Positions 24,897 to 33,170 of a DNA stretch of 34,158 bases are shown here, piece by piece (the first letter of the stretch is position 1; each line of letters opens with the position of its first letter). Both the position numbers and the translations under genes were made by a program. The notes beneath the pieces were generated by a model. That model was not told the DNA's origin and did not search any database. It saw only the letters and a list, made by a program, of their open reading frames with translations. Origin of the DNA: Gemmatimonadota bacterium (GTDB lineage Bacteria > Gemmatimonadota > Gemmatimonadetes > Gemmatimonadales > Gemmatimonadaceae); assembly GCA_025358315.1 (NCBI GenBank), contig JANYKA010000161.1, forward strand, positions 1-34,158, in the 5' to 3' direction.

Positions 24897-26447
24897 CTAG
24901 AGTCGAAACGGCACAATGGGGATCGGCATCTGGGTCACCACAGGTTGCACCAGCATTTGCTCGCGTAGCGCCTGCAGATGCAAGGCGCGCCCCATCATCA
25001 CATGATAGCTGTGCGCCGCGATGCCCAGTCCTACCATGGACCAGAGGAAGGTTCCGGTTGGCCCGGTGAACACATCGCCAATCGGTAGGACGGAAATAAG
25101 CGCGACAGATGTAGCTCGCGCCGAATTCGCGAACGAATCCTTGCGTGGCTCGGTGAACCGAAACGCCTGTACCACCAAAGTACAGATGCCAAGGAAAAAC
25201 AGCGTTCCTCCGGGCCACCCAAGCACATAGAACACTTCGAGGAAACCGTTATCGAGCGACCGCACGCCCTGATTGCCGCGGAGTTTTACCGCGCCCCCTA
25301 TCGTGCCGAGTCCGTTGCCTTCGGCCGACTCGACGATCCCGCTCGCCGTCCCTTGCGAGAACTCCACGCGCTTTATGAAACTGTTGTCCGATCGGAGATT
25401 CGTCAGGGTATTGAGTCGCGGCAGAATCGTGTTCTTGAACTGCGGTGTGGCCGCAAACGGCAACGCCAGCAATGCAATCGCCAGCATAGTGAGTGTGCGC
25501 TTCGGCAGACGGATAATGGGCTGAGAGAACTGTGAGACGATGAGCCCGATAACGAATGCGATCCACACCGCCCGCGTACGGGTGAGCAGCAGCGCGAGTG
25601 CCCCGATCGCTATCGCCGGATAGCGTAGCCAGCCTTTCGACGGAAGCAGTACGATCATCCCGCTCAGCAAAAACGCGGCGTACGGTCCCGGCGTATTGAG
25701 AGTGCCAAACACACGCACCAGTAGCGGAAGTGGAGGCCCGAGACTTTTCAAGTCCGCGTTGCGCATCCAAGTGCTATCCCAAATCGGCAATCGAAGAAAC
25801 TGATACACGCCATAGGCGGCGAGCAACGGCAAAGCAATCGCATAGGCCCGACGCACTGAAACCATCAACTCAGGATACGAACGCCACGACGCGGCGAGAA
25901 AAATCCCGAACGTGATAGGCGCGAGCCACGTCAGCAGTGAATACGATGCCGCGAAAAGACTGGAATTGATAATGCCGACAAAGTAGCCGTACGCGAGGGC
26001 GGTCAGCACCAGGAGAAAAGGCGCAAACAATATGCCACGTAATTCGCGACCATAGCGCGCCAATAATAGCAGGCCCAACATGGACACCATCGGTGGAGCG
26101 AGCAGGCTGGGATTCGTCGGGTTCCAGCCATGGCGCAAGTCAAGAACGCGACGAATAAACGGCGTGATAAACCAGAGCCACAGCGTGAAACTCGCGTACG
26201 TCGCCGGACGGCGGAAGATCAAAACGAGGCCGGTCAACGTGGCAATCACCACGTAGATGATCGACGCGAGTCGGCCACCGACACCGGCCAGCAATAGCAC
26301 GGTGACCATCACAAACAGGGCAACGATTGCCCGCGCAGTCGTCACCCCGCCTGGTGCGGACGCACTTGGCGTAGCCGGCGCCACTTGCGTAGGACCGCGA
26401 GAAAGTGAACGCGGCACCGCGATCGGCTTTGCGGGAGCGGCTGTCAC
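24897..26447 (-). CDS. O-antigen ligase / polymerase family membrane protein (Wzy_C type)
   Basis: A 516-residue polytopic inner-membrane protein with about 10-12 hydrophobic segments after a polar, Pro/Ala-rich N-terminus of about 35 residues. The Wzy_C region is marked by ALLLTRTRAVWIAFVIGLIVS. It is followed by a long periplasmic-type loop containing FIKRVEFSQGTASGIVESAEGNGLGTIGG and LDNGFLEVFYVLG. Such proteins either polymerise repeat units (Wzy) or ligate glycan to lipid A or protein (WaaL); sequence alone does not say which. GTG 26447 is chosen, 13 nt after the upstream stop with AAGG at -15 to -12; longer starts lie in the upstream gene. It is last in the leftward export block. Confidence 0.82.
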   Translation of the reverse strand: MTAAPAKPIAVPRSLSRGPTQVAPATPSASAPGGVTTARAIVALFVMVTVLLLAGVGGRLASIIYVVIATLTGLVLIFRRPATYASFTLWLWFITPFIRRVLDLRHGWNPTNPSLLAPPMVSMLGLLLLARYGRELRGILFAPFLLVLTALAYGYFVGIINSSLFAASYSLLTWLAPITFGIFLAASWRSYPELMVSVRRAYAIALPLLAAYGVYQFLRLPIWDSTWMRNADLKSLGPPLPLLVRVFGTLNTPGPYAAFLLSGMIVLLPSKGWLRYPAIAIGALALLLTRTRAVWIAFVIGLIVSQFSQPIIRLPKRTLTMLAIALLALPFAATPQFKNTILPRLNTLTNLRSDNSFIKRVEFSQGTASGIVESAEGNGLGTIGGAVKLRGNQGVRSLDNGFLEVFYVLGWPGGTLFFLGICTLVVQAFRFTEPRKDSFANSARATSVALISVLPIGDVFTGPTGTFLWSMVGLGIAAHSYHVMMGRALHLQALREQMLVQPVVTQMPIPIVPFRL

Positions 26448-26460
26448 AAAGGGGCGAGCC

Positions 26461-27123
26461 TTAGGGCTCGCGTCGCCGCGACCCGGAGTGTCTCGACGGC
26501 ACCGCCTTCTCCCGCAACCGGCGACGCATGCGACGCCGGCCTGAGACCGCCGCATACGCCAATAGACTGATGGCGATGGTCGAGGCAGTGCCGTGCGCGA
26601 ACAAACTGAACGGTGCCAGTGTCGACTCCGGAGGTGCCACAGGTGCGGTGCTGGCGCGGAACGTTTTCATTCCATTCAGCGATTGCAGCATCGAAAGATC
26701 GACGCCAAACATCGCCGTCGGAAGCGTAGACGTGAATCCCGACGACAGCGTCGGATCACTCGCCCGAAACACAAACATGACTGACAACCACAGACCGATC
26801 ATCAATAGAGTGCTCAAATAAAGCAACCGCGACGTAATCCCGCGACGGCGCGTGCGCTTGCGGCGTCCGGACCATGGCTGGTCCAGCAACCACCAGAACA
26901 TCAGCGACACCGCAAGGGTGATACCGAATACGAGCGGTGCAACCAGTAACTCGATGGCGAACAGCGCTAGTCCGGCAATAGTCGCCGCGCTGAACTGCCC
27001 CGAGGATGGCAATCCCTCGGCGCCGGTGTCGAATAAATCAGGGACGACGTCAGGAACTGGCCGATCATCAACCATCGGACGTCCGGCTGGACTCACGCGG
27101 AATCGGTCAACGGGCATAGTCAT
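26461..27123 (-). CDS. Unknown multi-spanning membrane protein between Wzc and the ligase
   Basis: A 220-residue protein that I do not recognise. An N-terminal 40-residue polar part is followed by about three to four hydrophobic segments (about 46-82 as two helices, 98-118 and 171-190). There is a predicted extracytoplasmic loop with no cysteines between the third and last segments. The tail is strongly basic (GRRRMRRRLREK). Basic loops (GRRKRTRRRG) after the second helix support cytoplasmic placement there. The start overlaps the Wzc 3' end (ATG 27123 or 27117, stop at 27107) and the stop is 13 nt before the ligase start, so coexpression with both is likely. A role as an accessory of the polymerisation/export complex is only an inference from context. 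Confidence 0.6.
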   Translation of the reverse strand: MTMPVDRFRVSPAGRPMVDDRPVPDVVPDLFDTGAEGLPSSGQFSAATIAGLALFAIELLVAPLVFGITLAVSLMFWWLLDQPWSGRRKRTRRRGITSRLLYLSTLLMIGLWLSVMFVFRASDPTLSSGFTSTLPTAMFGVDLSMLQSLNGMKTFRASTAPVAPPESTLAPFSLFAHGTASTIAISLLAYAAVSGRRRMRRRLREKAVPSRHSGSRRREP

Positions 27124-29458
27124 AGTAGTAACCGTAGCCGAGCCGGTAACGAGAACTCCGGCGAAACTCTACGTCGTTGAGAATCGTGCCTGCCAGCGTC
27201 ACGTTAACATTCCGCAACTGCTGCACGGCGAACTTCAGTTCATCGCGATCGGTCTTGTCGGCGCGGGCCACAAGCAACAATGCGTCTGCATGGGCGCCAA
27301 TTAATGCGCCATCCGTAAACAGATTCAAAGGCGGCGTATCAATGAGCACGTAGTCGTATTGTGCGCGGAGTCGCTCGAACAACGGCTGCAGGCGTCCGGC
27401 AACGAGCAAATCGGCAGGATTCACACTCGGAGCACTCCCGAGTGGAAGAACATCAAGCGTGCCACCGCCTTCCATCTGTACGCGCCGAATACACTCGCCC
27501 GGTGACGCCTGTCCATACATCAAATCGAAAAACCCCGGCGCCGGTGGAATTCCAAAAACATCGTGGACGGTGCCGCGGCGCGTTTCCGCGTCGATTAAAA
27601 TCACGCGTTGCCCCTGATGGGCAAGTGTGACAGCAAGATTGACAACCGTCGTTGTTTTCCCATCGCCAGGTAATGCGCTCGTGATGACAATGACGTGCGG
27701 CGGATTCGGCGGCGTCAGGTAGTTCAAGTTTGTCCGCAACGTGCGATACGCCTCAGCCGCCGGCGTCTGATATTCACGCCCTGCTGCTGGCCGCGATTCG
27801 TCGCCGTCCTTGGGAGGCGGCAATCGATATCCCACGCTTCGCGCCTGTTGCTGCAGGTTGGGAATAATTCCCACCACGGCGACACCAACAATCGTCGCGA
27901 GGTCCTGTTCCGTTCGAATGGTCGTATCGAGCCAGTCACGCAAGAACGCAACGACCATTCCGACTACAAGTCCGGAGAATATCGCAACCGCGAAAATGAG
28001 TGTCGTGCTGTTGCCACCCTGTTGGCTCGGCTGGACGGCTTCATCCAGGACGGTTGCGGTCGAATCCTGCACCGCCGCCTGAATCTCGGATTCCTTCAAC
28101 CGCCCCTGCACCAACCCGATCATCTCTTCTACGATGCGGCGGTTCCGTTCTAATTTTGAATATTCGATATACTGCTCAGGCACGTGTTTCATCGCCGCAT
28201 CGTTCTTGGCAATACGGGGCGCCAGCGCCGACAGTTGACGATCGATGTTCGTTACGAACGTCACAGTACGGTCGCGGATCAGATCCTGCGACTCGTGAAT
28301 CCGTTTGTCGAGATTTTTGATGTCCGAAGTACTGCTGGTATACCGTTGTAGTAGCAGCGCGCGTTCGTGGATGAGGGCGTCGTATCGCTCCACTTCGCCG
28401 CCGGCAACGCCATTACTTTTGAATTCTGGCGTCGACATCACCTGCTTGAGAAACTGATCGCGCGCCACCAGCGTGTCTGGGTTACGCAGTGGCTCCAACG
28501 CCCGTAGCAAACTTTCCCGCTGCGATTCAAGCTCGCGCTTCAGGGTCTGCAACGTTTGCATCTCCTGTGCGAGCGTTGCCTGTTCCTGCATGACTGACGC
28601 AATGCCCTCTTTCTCCAGGTATTGGCGAATCTTTGCCTCGGCATCACCAACATCCGCATTTAACGTGGCAAGCTGCCGCTGCATAAAGTCGACGGAGTTG
28701 CTCGCGCCACTCGTATTCAGTGACATCCTTTCGCGTACAAATGAATGCGCCACCATGTTCGGGATGTCGCGCACTAAAATGGAATCTTTTCCAGAATAGG
28801 AAATACTCAGGACATTCGCATCCTTGTTCGTCGGCGTTACAGAGATCGTTCCGCGCAACGCTTCCGCAGTTTCAATCCGTGGCGCGACCGACAGCGTCAT
28901 ATGGTCAAGCGCCCGTCCGCCCGCAGTGAGCAAGACCGATCCACGAATCAGCTTGAGCCGGCCCGAGTCCGGATACACACCGAGCAAGGAATCCTGTGGC
29001 TGTAGGCGCACCTCGCGACCGCCGTCGACTTTCACAATGACATACGTTTCTGACGGCGCATCAGAGTCCATCTTCGCGTTCTGGATATACCGACTACGCA
29101 CCGAAACCGGAGGACGCGCTACACCCACGCGCAGGCCAAGCGAATCAACGACTTCGGCGGCCAGTTTGCGACTGGTAATTATTTCCGACGCCATGGCCAA
29201 CGACGACGTGTTGTCCGGCCCAAAGTACATTTGCGCCATACTGTTAGTGCTACGCGTCTTGTCGTCGAGTTTGACGGTGGCGGCCGCCTGATACGTTGGC
29301 TCAATGCGACGGGCCGCGACGACAGCCGCGGCCATGGCGAGCCCAATGCAGACGACGATAATCCATGCGCTGCGCGCAATTGTCTGCCACGCGCGACGAA
29401 GATCCAGTTCTTGATTTGGTTCGGCGAGTGCCGATTGCAGTGACGGAAGCGTTTCCAC
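27107..29458 (-). CDS. wzc: Polysaccharide co-polymerase fused to BY-kinase (Wzc/CpsCD-type)
   Basis: A 783-residue inner-membrane protein that sets chain length and drives export, with autophosphorylation on C-terminal tyrosines. The Wzz domain lies between TM1 (about 32-50) and TM2 (about 485-505), with a coiled-coil region at about 255-460. The kinase domain has Walker A SALPGDGKTT (594-603), Walker A' LIDAETRRG (621-629) and Walker B VLIDTPP (704-710). Walker A' is DxExR rather than the usual DxDxR. The tail from 771 carries six Tyr in 13 residues (Y771, 775, 777-779, 781). GTG 29458 starts 12 nt after the OPX stop. The CapC-type phosphatase at the right end of the window is its probable partner. 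Confidence 0.92.
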   Translation of the reverse strand: METLPSLQSALAEPNQELDLRRAWQTIARSAWIIVVCIGLAMAAAVVAARRIEPTYQAAATVKLDDKTRSTNSMAQMYFGPDNTSSLAMASEIITSRKLAAEVVDSLGLRVGVARPPVSVRSRYIQNAKMDSDAPSETYVIVKVDGGREVRLQPQDSLLGVYPDSGRLKLIRGSVLLTAGGRALDHMTLSVAPRIETAEALRGTISVTPTNKDANVLSISYSGKDSILVRDIPNMVAHSFVRERMSLNTSGASNSVDFMQRQLATLNADVGDAEAKIRQYLEKEGIASVMQEQATLAQEMQTLQTLKRELESQRESLLRALEPLRNPDTLVARDQFLKQVMSTPEFKSNGVAGGEVERYDALIHERALLLQRYTSSTSDIKNLDKRIHESQDLIRDRTVTFVTNIDRQLSALAPRIAKNDAAMKHVPEQYIEYSKLERNRRIVEEMIGLVQGRLKESEIQAAVQDSTATVLDEAVQPSQQGGNSTTLIFAVAIFSGLVVGMVVAFLRDWLDTTIRTEQDLATIVGVAVVGIIPNLQQQARSVGYRLPPPKDGDESRPAAGREYQTPAAEAYRTLRTNLNYLTPPNPPHVIVITSALPGDGKTTTVVNLAVTLAHQGQRVILIDAETRRGTVHDVFGIPPAPGFFDLMYGQASPGECIRRVQMEGGGTLDVLPLGSAPSVNPADLLVAGRLQPLFERLRAQYDYVLIDTPPLNLFTDGALIGAHADALLLVARADKTDRDELKFAVQQLRNVNVTLAGTILNDVEFRRSSRYRLGYGYYYDYAR

Positions 29459-29470
29459 GAATGGCCTGGA

Positions 29471-30136
29471 TTATCTGGATAAGACAAGAACTAACGAGAA
29501 CAACGACAATACGGCACCGACCAGAATCGTGAACGCTGTAAAGTTTTGCGCATTGCGTCCCAAGAACGAGTCGTCACGGACATAAATCGCATCACCATGC
29601 CGGATGTCTATAGAACCCAATCGTGTCGGTCCCTGCATCACATACTGGATGCCGTCGGCCTTTTGCAAAAAGATTGTCGCCGTGGATCCGCCCGCACTGG
29701 GACCGCCGCCTTTGGCAACCAATCCCAACAGCGTCGTGCCGGCATCCACCGCATAGATGCCGGGACTGCGCACCTGACCGGTAAGCACCATATCCCGTGT
29801 AAACGTTGCGTCGAGCGCGACGTCGACAATCAGCTTTCCGTAGCGCGCGGCCAGTAACAGCTGCAGCGAATCAGCGCTGAGGCCGAGCACGTCCACTCGA
29901 CCCAGCCCCGGGAAATAGGCCTGACCGCCGGAGGTGACCGTGGTCTCGCCTGATAAATCGGGCTCGCGATAAACCCGAACTTTTATTTGATCGCCGACCT
30001 CCACGCGCCACACGGGCACGACCGCGGTCGGTACCGGGGAAATGAATGTTTCGGCGTTGCGCGTTGTGCAACCCGACAACAGGAAGGCGACCGCGACAAC
30101 ACATGCCGCAGCTACGCGATGGCGAAACACGGTCAT
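29471..30136 (-). CDS. OPX-family polysaccharide export lipoprotein, short form with C-terminal helix
   Basis: A 221-residue outer-membrane polysaccharide export protein. The lipobox LLSGC puts the acylated Cys at residue 23. The PES domain spans about 44-110 (VEVGDQIKVRVYREPDLSGE) and one SLBB domain about 117-190 (VLTGQVRSPGIYAVDAGTTLLGLV). A hydrophobic segment at about 200-219 ends the protein, close to the terminus (VLVLSR). It is well short of Wza (about 379 residues), with only one SLBB domain, so it may form a smaller periplasmic or membrane portal or need another barrel for exit. ATG 30136 is chosen; longer in-frame starts would run through the hairpin region. It is followed by Wzc after 12 nt. 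Confidence 0.85.
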   Translation of the reverse strand: MTVFRHRVAAACVVAVAFLLSGCTTRNAETFISPVPTAVVPVWRVEVGDQIKVRVYREPDLSGETTVTSGGQAYFPGLGRVDVLGLSADSLQLLLAARYGKLIVDVALDATFTRDMVLTGQVRSPGIYAVDAGTTLLGLVAKGGGPSAGGSTATIFLQKADGIQYVMQGPTRLGSIDIRHGDAIYVRDDSFLGRNAQNFTAFTILVGAVLSLFSLVLVLSR

Positions 30137-30163
30137 TCGCTGAAATCCGTCGTGTGATGTATT

Positions 30164-30187
30164 CGTGCGCGGGATGCCCCGCGCACG
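30164..30187 (-). other. GC-rich hairpin in the leader between glycosylphosphotransferase and OPX genes
   Basis: CGTGCGCGGG (30164-30173) and CCCGCGCACG (30178-30187) form a perfect 10-bp stem with a 4-nt loop, in the 125-bp gap between the two genes. It lies about 28 nt before the OPX ATG and after the upstream stop codon. No T-run follows on the minus strand, so it is not a standard intrinsic terminator. Attenuation, mRNA processing or a stability barrier that sets the ratio of the two products are possible roles. Confidence 0.45.
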
Positions 30188-30261
30188 CGATTCAAACCCT
30201 AAACGATCTATAGTTGCACCCGTCACCGCAACCTCGTTCTTGTTGTCTGATCGAAGGTCAC

Positions 30262-31830
30262 TCAAAATGCCCCCTTCATACTCAGGACCGCCGGTACGGT
30301 GCGCACCAAAATCGAGAAATCCCGCCACACCGTCCATCCGCGGATATACCGCGATTCGAGACGTACTACATCTTCGAAGCTCCGGACCGTATTGCGGCCG
30401 CCCACCTGCCACGGCCCGGTCATTCCGGGCAACACCTCGAACCGTATAAAATGGTGCGGCTGATACCGTTCGACTTCCGATGGCAATGCCGGCCTGGGCC
30501 CAACTAATGACATCTCACCACGCAGTACATTCAGCAACTGCGGCAATTCATCAAGCGATGACCGCCGAAGAAACACACCGATCGGCGTTGTGCGTGGGTC
30601 GCGTGCCATCTTGAACAGCGGGTCGGCGGAATACACATTCGCTTGCTCTAGTCCCGCTTGTTGCCCTTCGGCGTCGTGCACCATCGTTCGAAACTTGATC
30701 ATCCAGAACTCATCGCCCCCCAGCCCCACCCGCAACTGCCGAAAGAACACCGGACCGCGCGAGGTTACCGCGACCGCCAAAGCGGCGAATGCCCACAACG
30801 GCAAGAGTAGCACAAGTCCAAATAGCGCGCCAAATACATCGACGAACCGCTTGACGACCAGTTGCGAACCCACCAGTGCTGGGCGCGACAGGAGCGATAA
30901 CGGTTCGGCGCGACGAAGAACAAAACTCGGCTCGTCCAGTTCTCGGAACGCCGCTCGGCGTGTCGCATACACACTGGCGCCGGCGCTCGAGGCGGTGATC
31001 ATGACAGACTGTAGCGCCGCATCAGAGAGTGTACCGACAAGAATAATCGTGTCAGCATCGGACTCCGCCAACGCGTCGTAGAGTTCGTGTGTTCGCTCCG
31101 ATACGCCCATCGGCAATTCGTCCGTCAGGACAAATACGGGCATCGGTGTGCGGCCACTATCGACACGCTCAAGAGAGAGCCGTTCCACATCCACTGCCGG
31201 CCCCACCAAAAGTGTTCGCGACGACTCCAATCGCCGCGGATCCAAAGACTGAAGTGCGTCGGCGATACCTCGCCGCTGAAGAACCATGATTGCCCATGTC
31301 GCCGCGAGCACACCGCCAATTAGCAACCAGCGGACTCGGAGATCGGCGCCGAACACTTCCGCCCACCGCGGAAGTACCAAGCCGAGTAACAAACCGGCGG
31401 CAATCCGTGAGGCGTGGTGTTGACGTTCGGTGTCCGCATAACTACGGGTCAGATACAGGCAGAAAATGAGCGATGTCACCCGTCGGACAAGCGCCACCGG
31501 ATTTTGCGGGATAAGACCGCGCAAAAACCCTGCACTTTCGCTGTCCAGCTTTGCCACGAAGGAATCCAGTGGCAACATCGCCAATAGCGAAAAGATCGCC
31601 GCCAAAGTGACCACATCGGCAGCCAATAAAATCGATCCGTAACTGAATTCACGCCAGAAACGCCGGCGTTGCAACGCCAGCGCCCGATGCCGCAGACCCA
31701 ATGTTGTGAAATGTTCCGGCATGGCGGGAGTCACGATTGCCTTAGCTATTCGTCTTTCTAATGTTAACCATGCCGATCGCACTCCGGCGGCGTGGCTCAA
31801 TTGTGCCTGAAGTTGCCCGTTCGGCATCAT
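30262..31830 (-). CDS. Polyprenyl glycosylphosphotransferase, initiating enzyme (WbaP/CpsE-type)
   Basis: A 522-residue membrane enzyme that transfers sugar-1-phosphate to undecaprenyl phosphate, which starts the repeat unit. Four hydrophobic segments lie at about 65-86, 115-128, 143-160 and 166-184. The Rossmann-like middle follows (residues about 205-295). The catalytic domain begins with the membrane-inserted helix at 330-355 and carries MIKFRTM (377-383), DELPQ (427-431) and VGPRPALPSEVERY (443-456). All conserved catalytic elements appear intact. It starts at ATGATG 31828-31830 and is the first gene of the leftward export unit, behind the promoter described at 31877-31905. Galactose or glucose is the usual sugar; the sequence does not decide it. 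Confidence 0.9.
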   Translation of the reverse strand: MMPNGQLQAQLSHAAGVRSAWLTLERRIAKAIVTPAMPEHFTTLGLRHRALALQRRRFWREFSYGSILLAADVVTLAAIFSLLAMLPLDSFVAKLDSESAGFLRGLIPQNPVALVRRVTSLIFCLYLTRSYADTERQHHASRIAAGLLLGLVLPRWAEVFGADLRVRWLLIGGVLAATWAIMVLQRRGIADALQSLDPRRLESSRTLLVGPAVDVERLSLERVDSGRTPMPVFVLTDELPMGVSERTHELYDALAESDADTIILVGTLSDAALQSVMITASSAGASVYATRRAAFRELDEPSFVLRRAEPLSLLSRPALVGSQLVVKRFVDVFGALFGLVLLLPLWAFAALAVAVTSRGPVFFRQLRVGLGGDEFWMIKFRTMVHDAEGQQAGLEQANVYSADPLFKMARDPRTTPIGVFLRRSSLDELPQLLNVLRGEMSLVGPRPALPSEVERYQPHHFIRFEVLPGMTGPWQVGGRNTVRSFEDVVRLESRYIRGWTVWRDFSILVRTVPAVLSMKGAF

Positions 31831-31876
31831 AGAAGCAAAGAATAACGGACTGGACAGTTTTCAACCAGTGTTTATA

Positions 31877-31905
31877 TTTGTACAGTTGTGGTATAATTGA
31901 GTCAA
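31877..31905 (-). promoter_or_regulatory. Candidate sigma70-type promoter for the leftward glycan export unit
   Basis: On the minus strand, TTGACT (31905-31900) is followed after a 17-nt spacer by TACAAA (31882-31877), matching the -35 and -10 elements at 5/6 and 4/6. Transcription would start near 31870 and read into the glycosylphosphotransferase gene, whose ATG is at 31830. It overlaps the plus-strand -10 element. Promoter rules in this phylum are not established, so this is a match to the general consensus. Confidence 0.45.
31889..31897 (+). promoter_or_regulatory. Extended -10 element upstream of the PilT-like gene
   Basis: TGGTATAAT at 31889-31897 is a perfect extended -10 (TGnTATAAT). 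No good -35 is present, which extended -10 promoters can tolerate. Transcription would begin near 31904, leaving a leader of about 79 nt before the GTG at 31983. The element lies between the -35 and -10 of the leftward promoter, so the two RNA polymerases would compete for the same DNA. Confidence 0.45.
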
Positions 31906-31982
31906 GCGCCATCGCCCGTCGTCCTCAATTGCATATTCATCAAATTGTCGTTTACGCCACGCCTTGACCACGAGCTCTCAGC

Positions 31983-33170
31983 GTGAAATCCGCGCTTCAA
32001 GCTCCCCACTACGAGAAGAGCAGCCAATTGTCGAACGCTAGCACGTCTGATGAACGGCGTTTTCGGCCTGCTGCGGCTCCGGCCGAAGTCGAACAGCTCC
32101 GACAATTCCTGGTCGAAGCTATTGAACGGGGTGCCACTGATATTCACGTCCGGGCTGGTGATCTTGTATACGCGCGTGTCGGCGGGCAACTCATACCGCT
32201 CAAAACGCCACAGCTAACGGCGGTGAGCACGCTCGAAATGGTCACACACATTCTCGGAACGTCGTCTAGTGCGCCGTTGATCGATGATGTGCGCGACTAC
32301 TCCGGACCGTGGAGTGCACCGGGGATCGCCCGTTTTCGTGTGAGCATCCTCCGACAACGATCCAGCTTCGCCATAGTCTTGCGGGTCATTCCCGATGTGT
32401 TGCCGTCTTTGGCAACGCTCGGCATTCCGCCCCAGATTGGAGCAGCGGCCCTCAACGAATTCGGCCTCATTTTTGTGACTGGTGTTCCGGGATCCGGACG
32501 CGGCAATACGATGGCCGCGCTCATTCACCATCTCAACACGTTTTCGCCGCGCCGCCGACACATCGTATCCATAGAACAGGCGATCGAGTTTTTGCACAAG
32601 AACGACAAGTGTGCCATCACGCAACGCGAAGTGGGTATCGACACCGACAGCTTTGCCGATGGCATGCGCGCCGCACTTGAGCAAGACGCCGACGTGATCG
32701 TGGTCGGCGAAATGAACGAACCAGAAATTATTGAACTGGCGGTGCGCGCCGCCGAAGCTGGCCGCCTCATCATCGGAAAAATGAGCACGCCCGACGCGAC
32801 CAGCGCACTCCGTTTGTTTTTCGCCGGTCTGCCAAGCGATCAACAGGACGCCGCACGCCTGCACGTCACCGAAATGCTTCGTGCGATCATGGCACAACGA
32901 CTCCTCCCGCGCGCCGACGGACAGGGTCGCGTCCTCGCTGCGGAATGCCTATTGATGACGCCGCTCGTACGTGATGTGCTTGGCGATCCGGGCCGACTCA
33001 GCGAAATCCGTCAATCCCTTGCCGACGGACGGGCGGAATATGGCACGCAAACTTTTGACCAAAACCTTGCCGACCTGGTGATTAGCGGACAGGTCTCGTT
33101 CGAAGTGGCGTTGACCCTCGCCACAAACTCTCTCGATTTCGAACTCCAACTTCGCGGACTGCGACGCTAG
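31983..33170 (+). CDS. PilT/PilU-like secretion ATPase homologue with degenerate nucleotide-binding motifs
   Basis: A 395-residue protein with the full length and layout of type IV pilus retraction ATPases. Residues 35-135 match the N-terminal domain and 150-380 the RecA-like core. The key motifs are altered. Walker A reads GVPGSGRGNT (167-176), so the catalytic Lys is Arg173 and the Ser is Gly174. The Asp box IEDPIEF reads IEQAIEF, so the Asp is Gln199. The His box GHLVFGTLHT reads GRLIIGKMST, so both His are lost. Walker B VGEM with Glu243 is kept. This suggests a regulatory or scaffold role rather than ATP-driven motor work. The start is GTG 31983, with only a weak ribosome site. No other pilus gene is in the window. 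It ends against the phosphatase gene with no gap. Confidence 0.82.
   Translation: MKSALQAPHYEKSSQLSNASTSDERRFRPAAAPAEVEQLRQFLVEAIERGATDIHVRAGDLVYARVGGQLIPLKTPQLTAVSTLEMVTHILGTSSSAPLIDDVRDYSGPWSAPGIARFRVSILRQRSSFAIVLRVIPDVLPSLATLGIPPQIGAAALNEFGLIFVTGVPGSGRGNTMAALIHHLNTFSPRRRHIVSIEQAIEFLHKNDKCAITQREVGIDTDSFADGMRAALEQDADVIVVGEMNEPEIIELAVRAAEAGRLIIGKMSTPDATSALRLFFAGLPSDQQDAARLHVTEMLRAIMAQRLLPRADGQGRVLAAECLLMTPLVRDVLGDPGRLSEIRQSLADGRAEYGTQTFDQNLADLVISGQVSFEVALTLATNSLDFELQLRGLRR

Noticed and set aside
26461-27123. Considered as a Wzx flippase
   Set aside because: Only about four hydrophobic segments in 220 residues; Wzx proteins have about 12 segments and over 400 residues.
32214-32897. Minus-strand open frame opposite the PilT-like gene
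   Set aside because: Composition typical of an antisense shadow (His/Arg-rich) and no ribosome site or homology.
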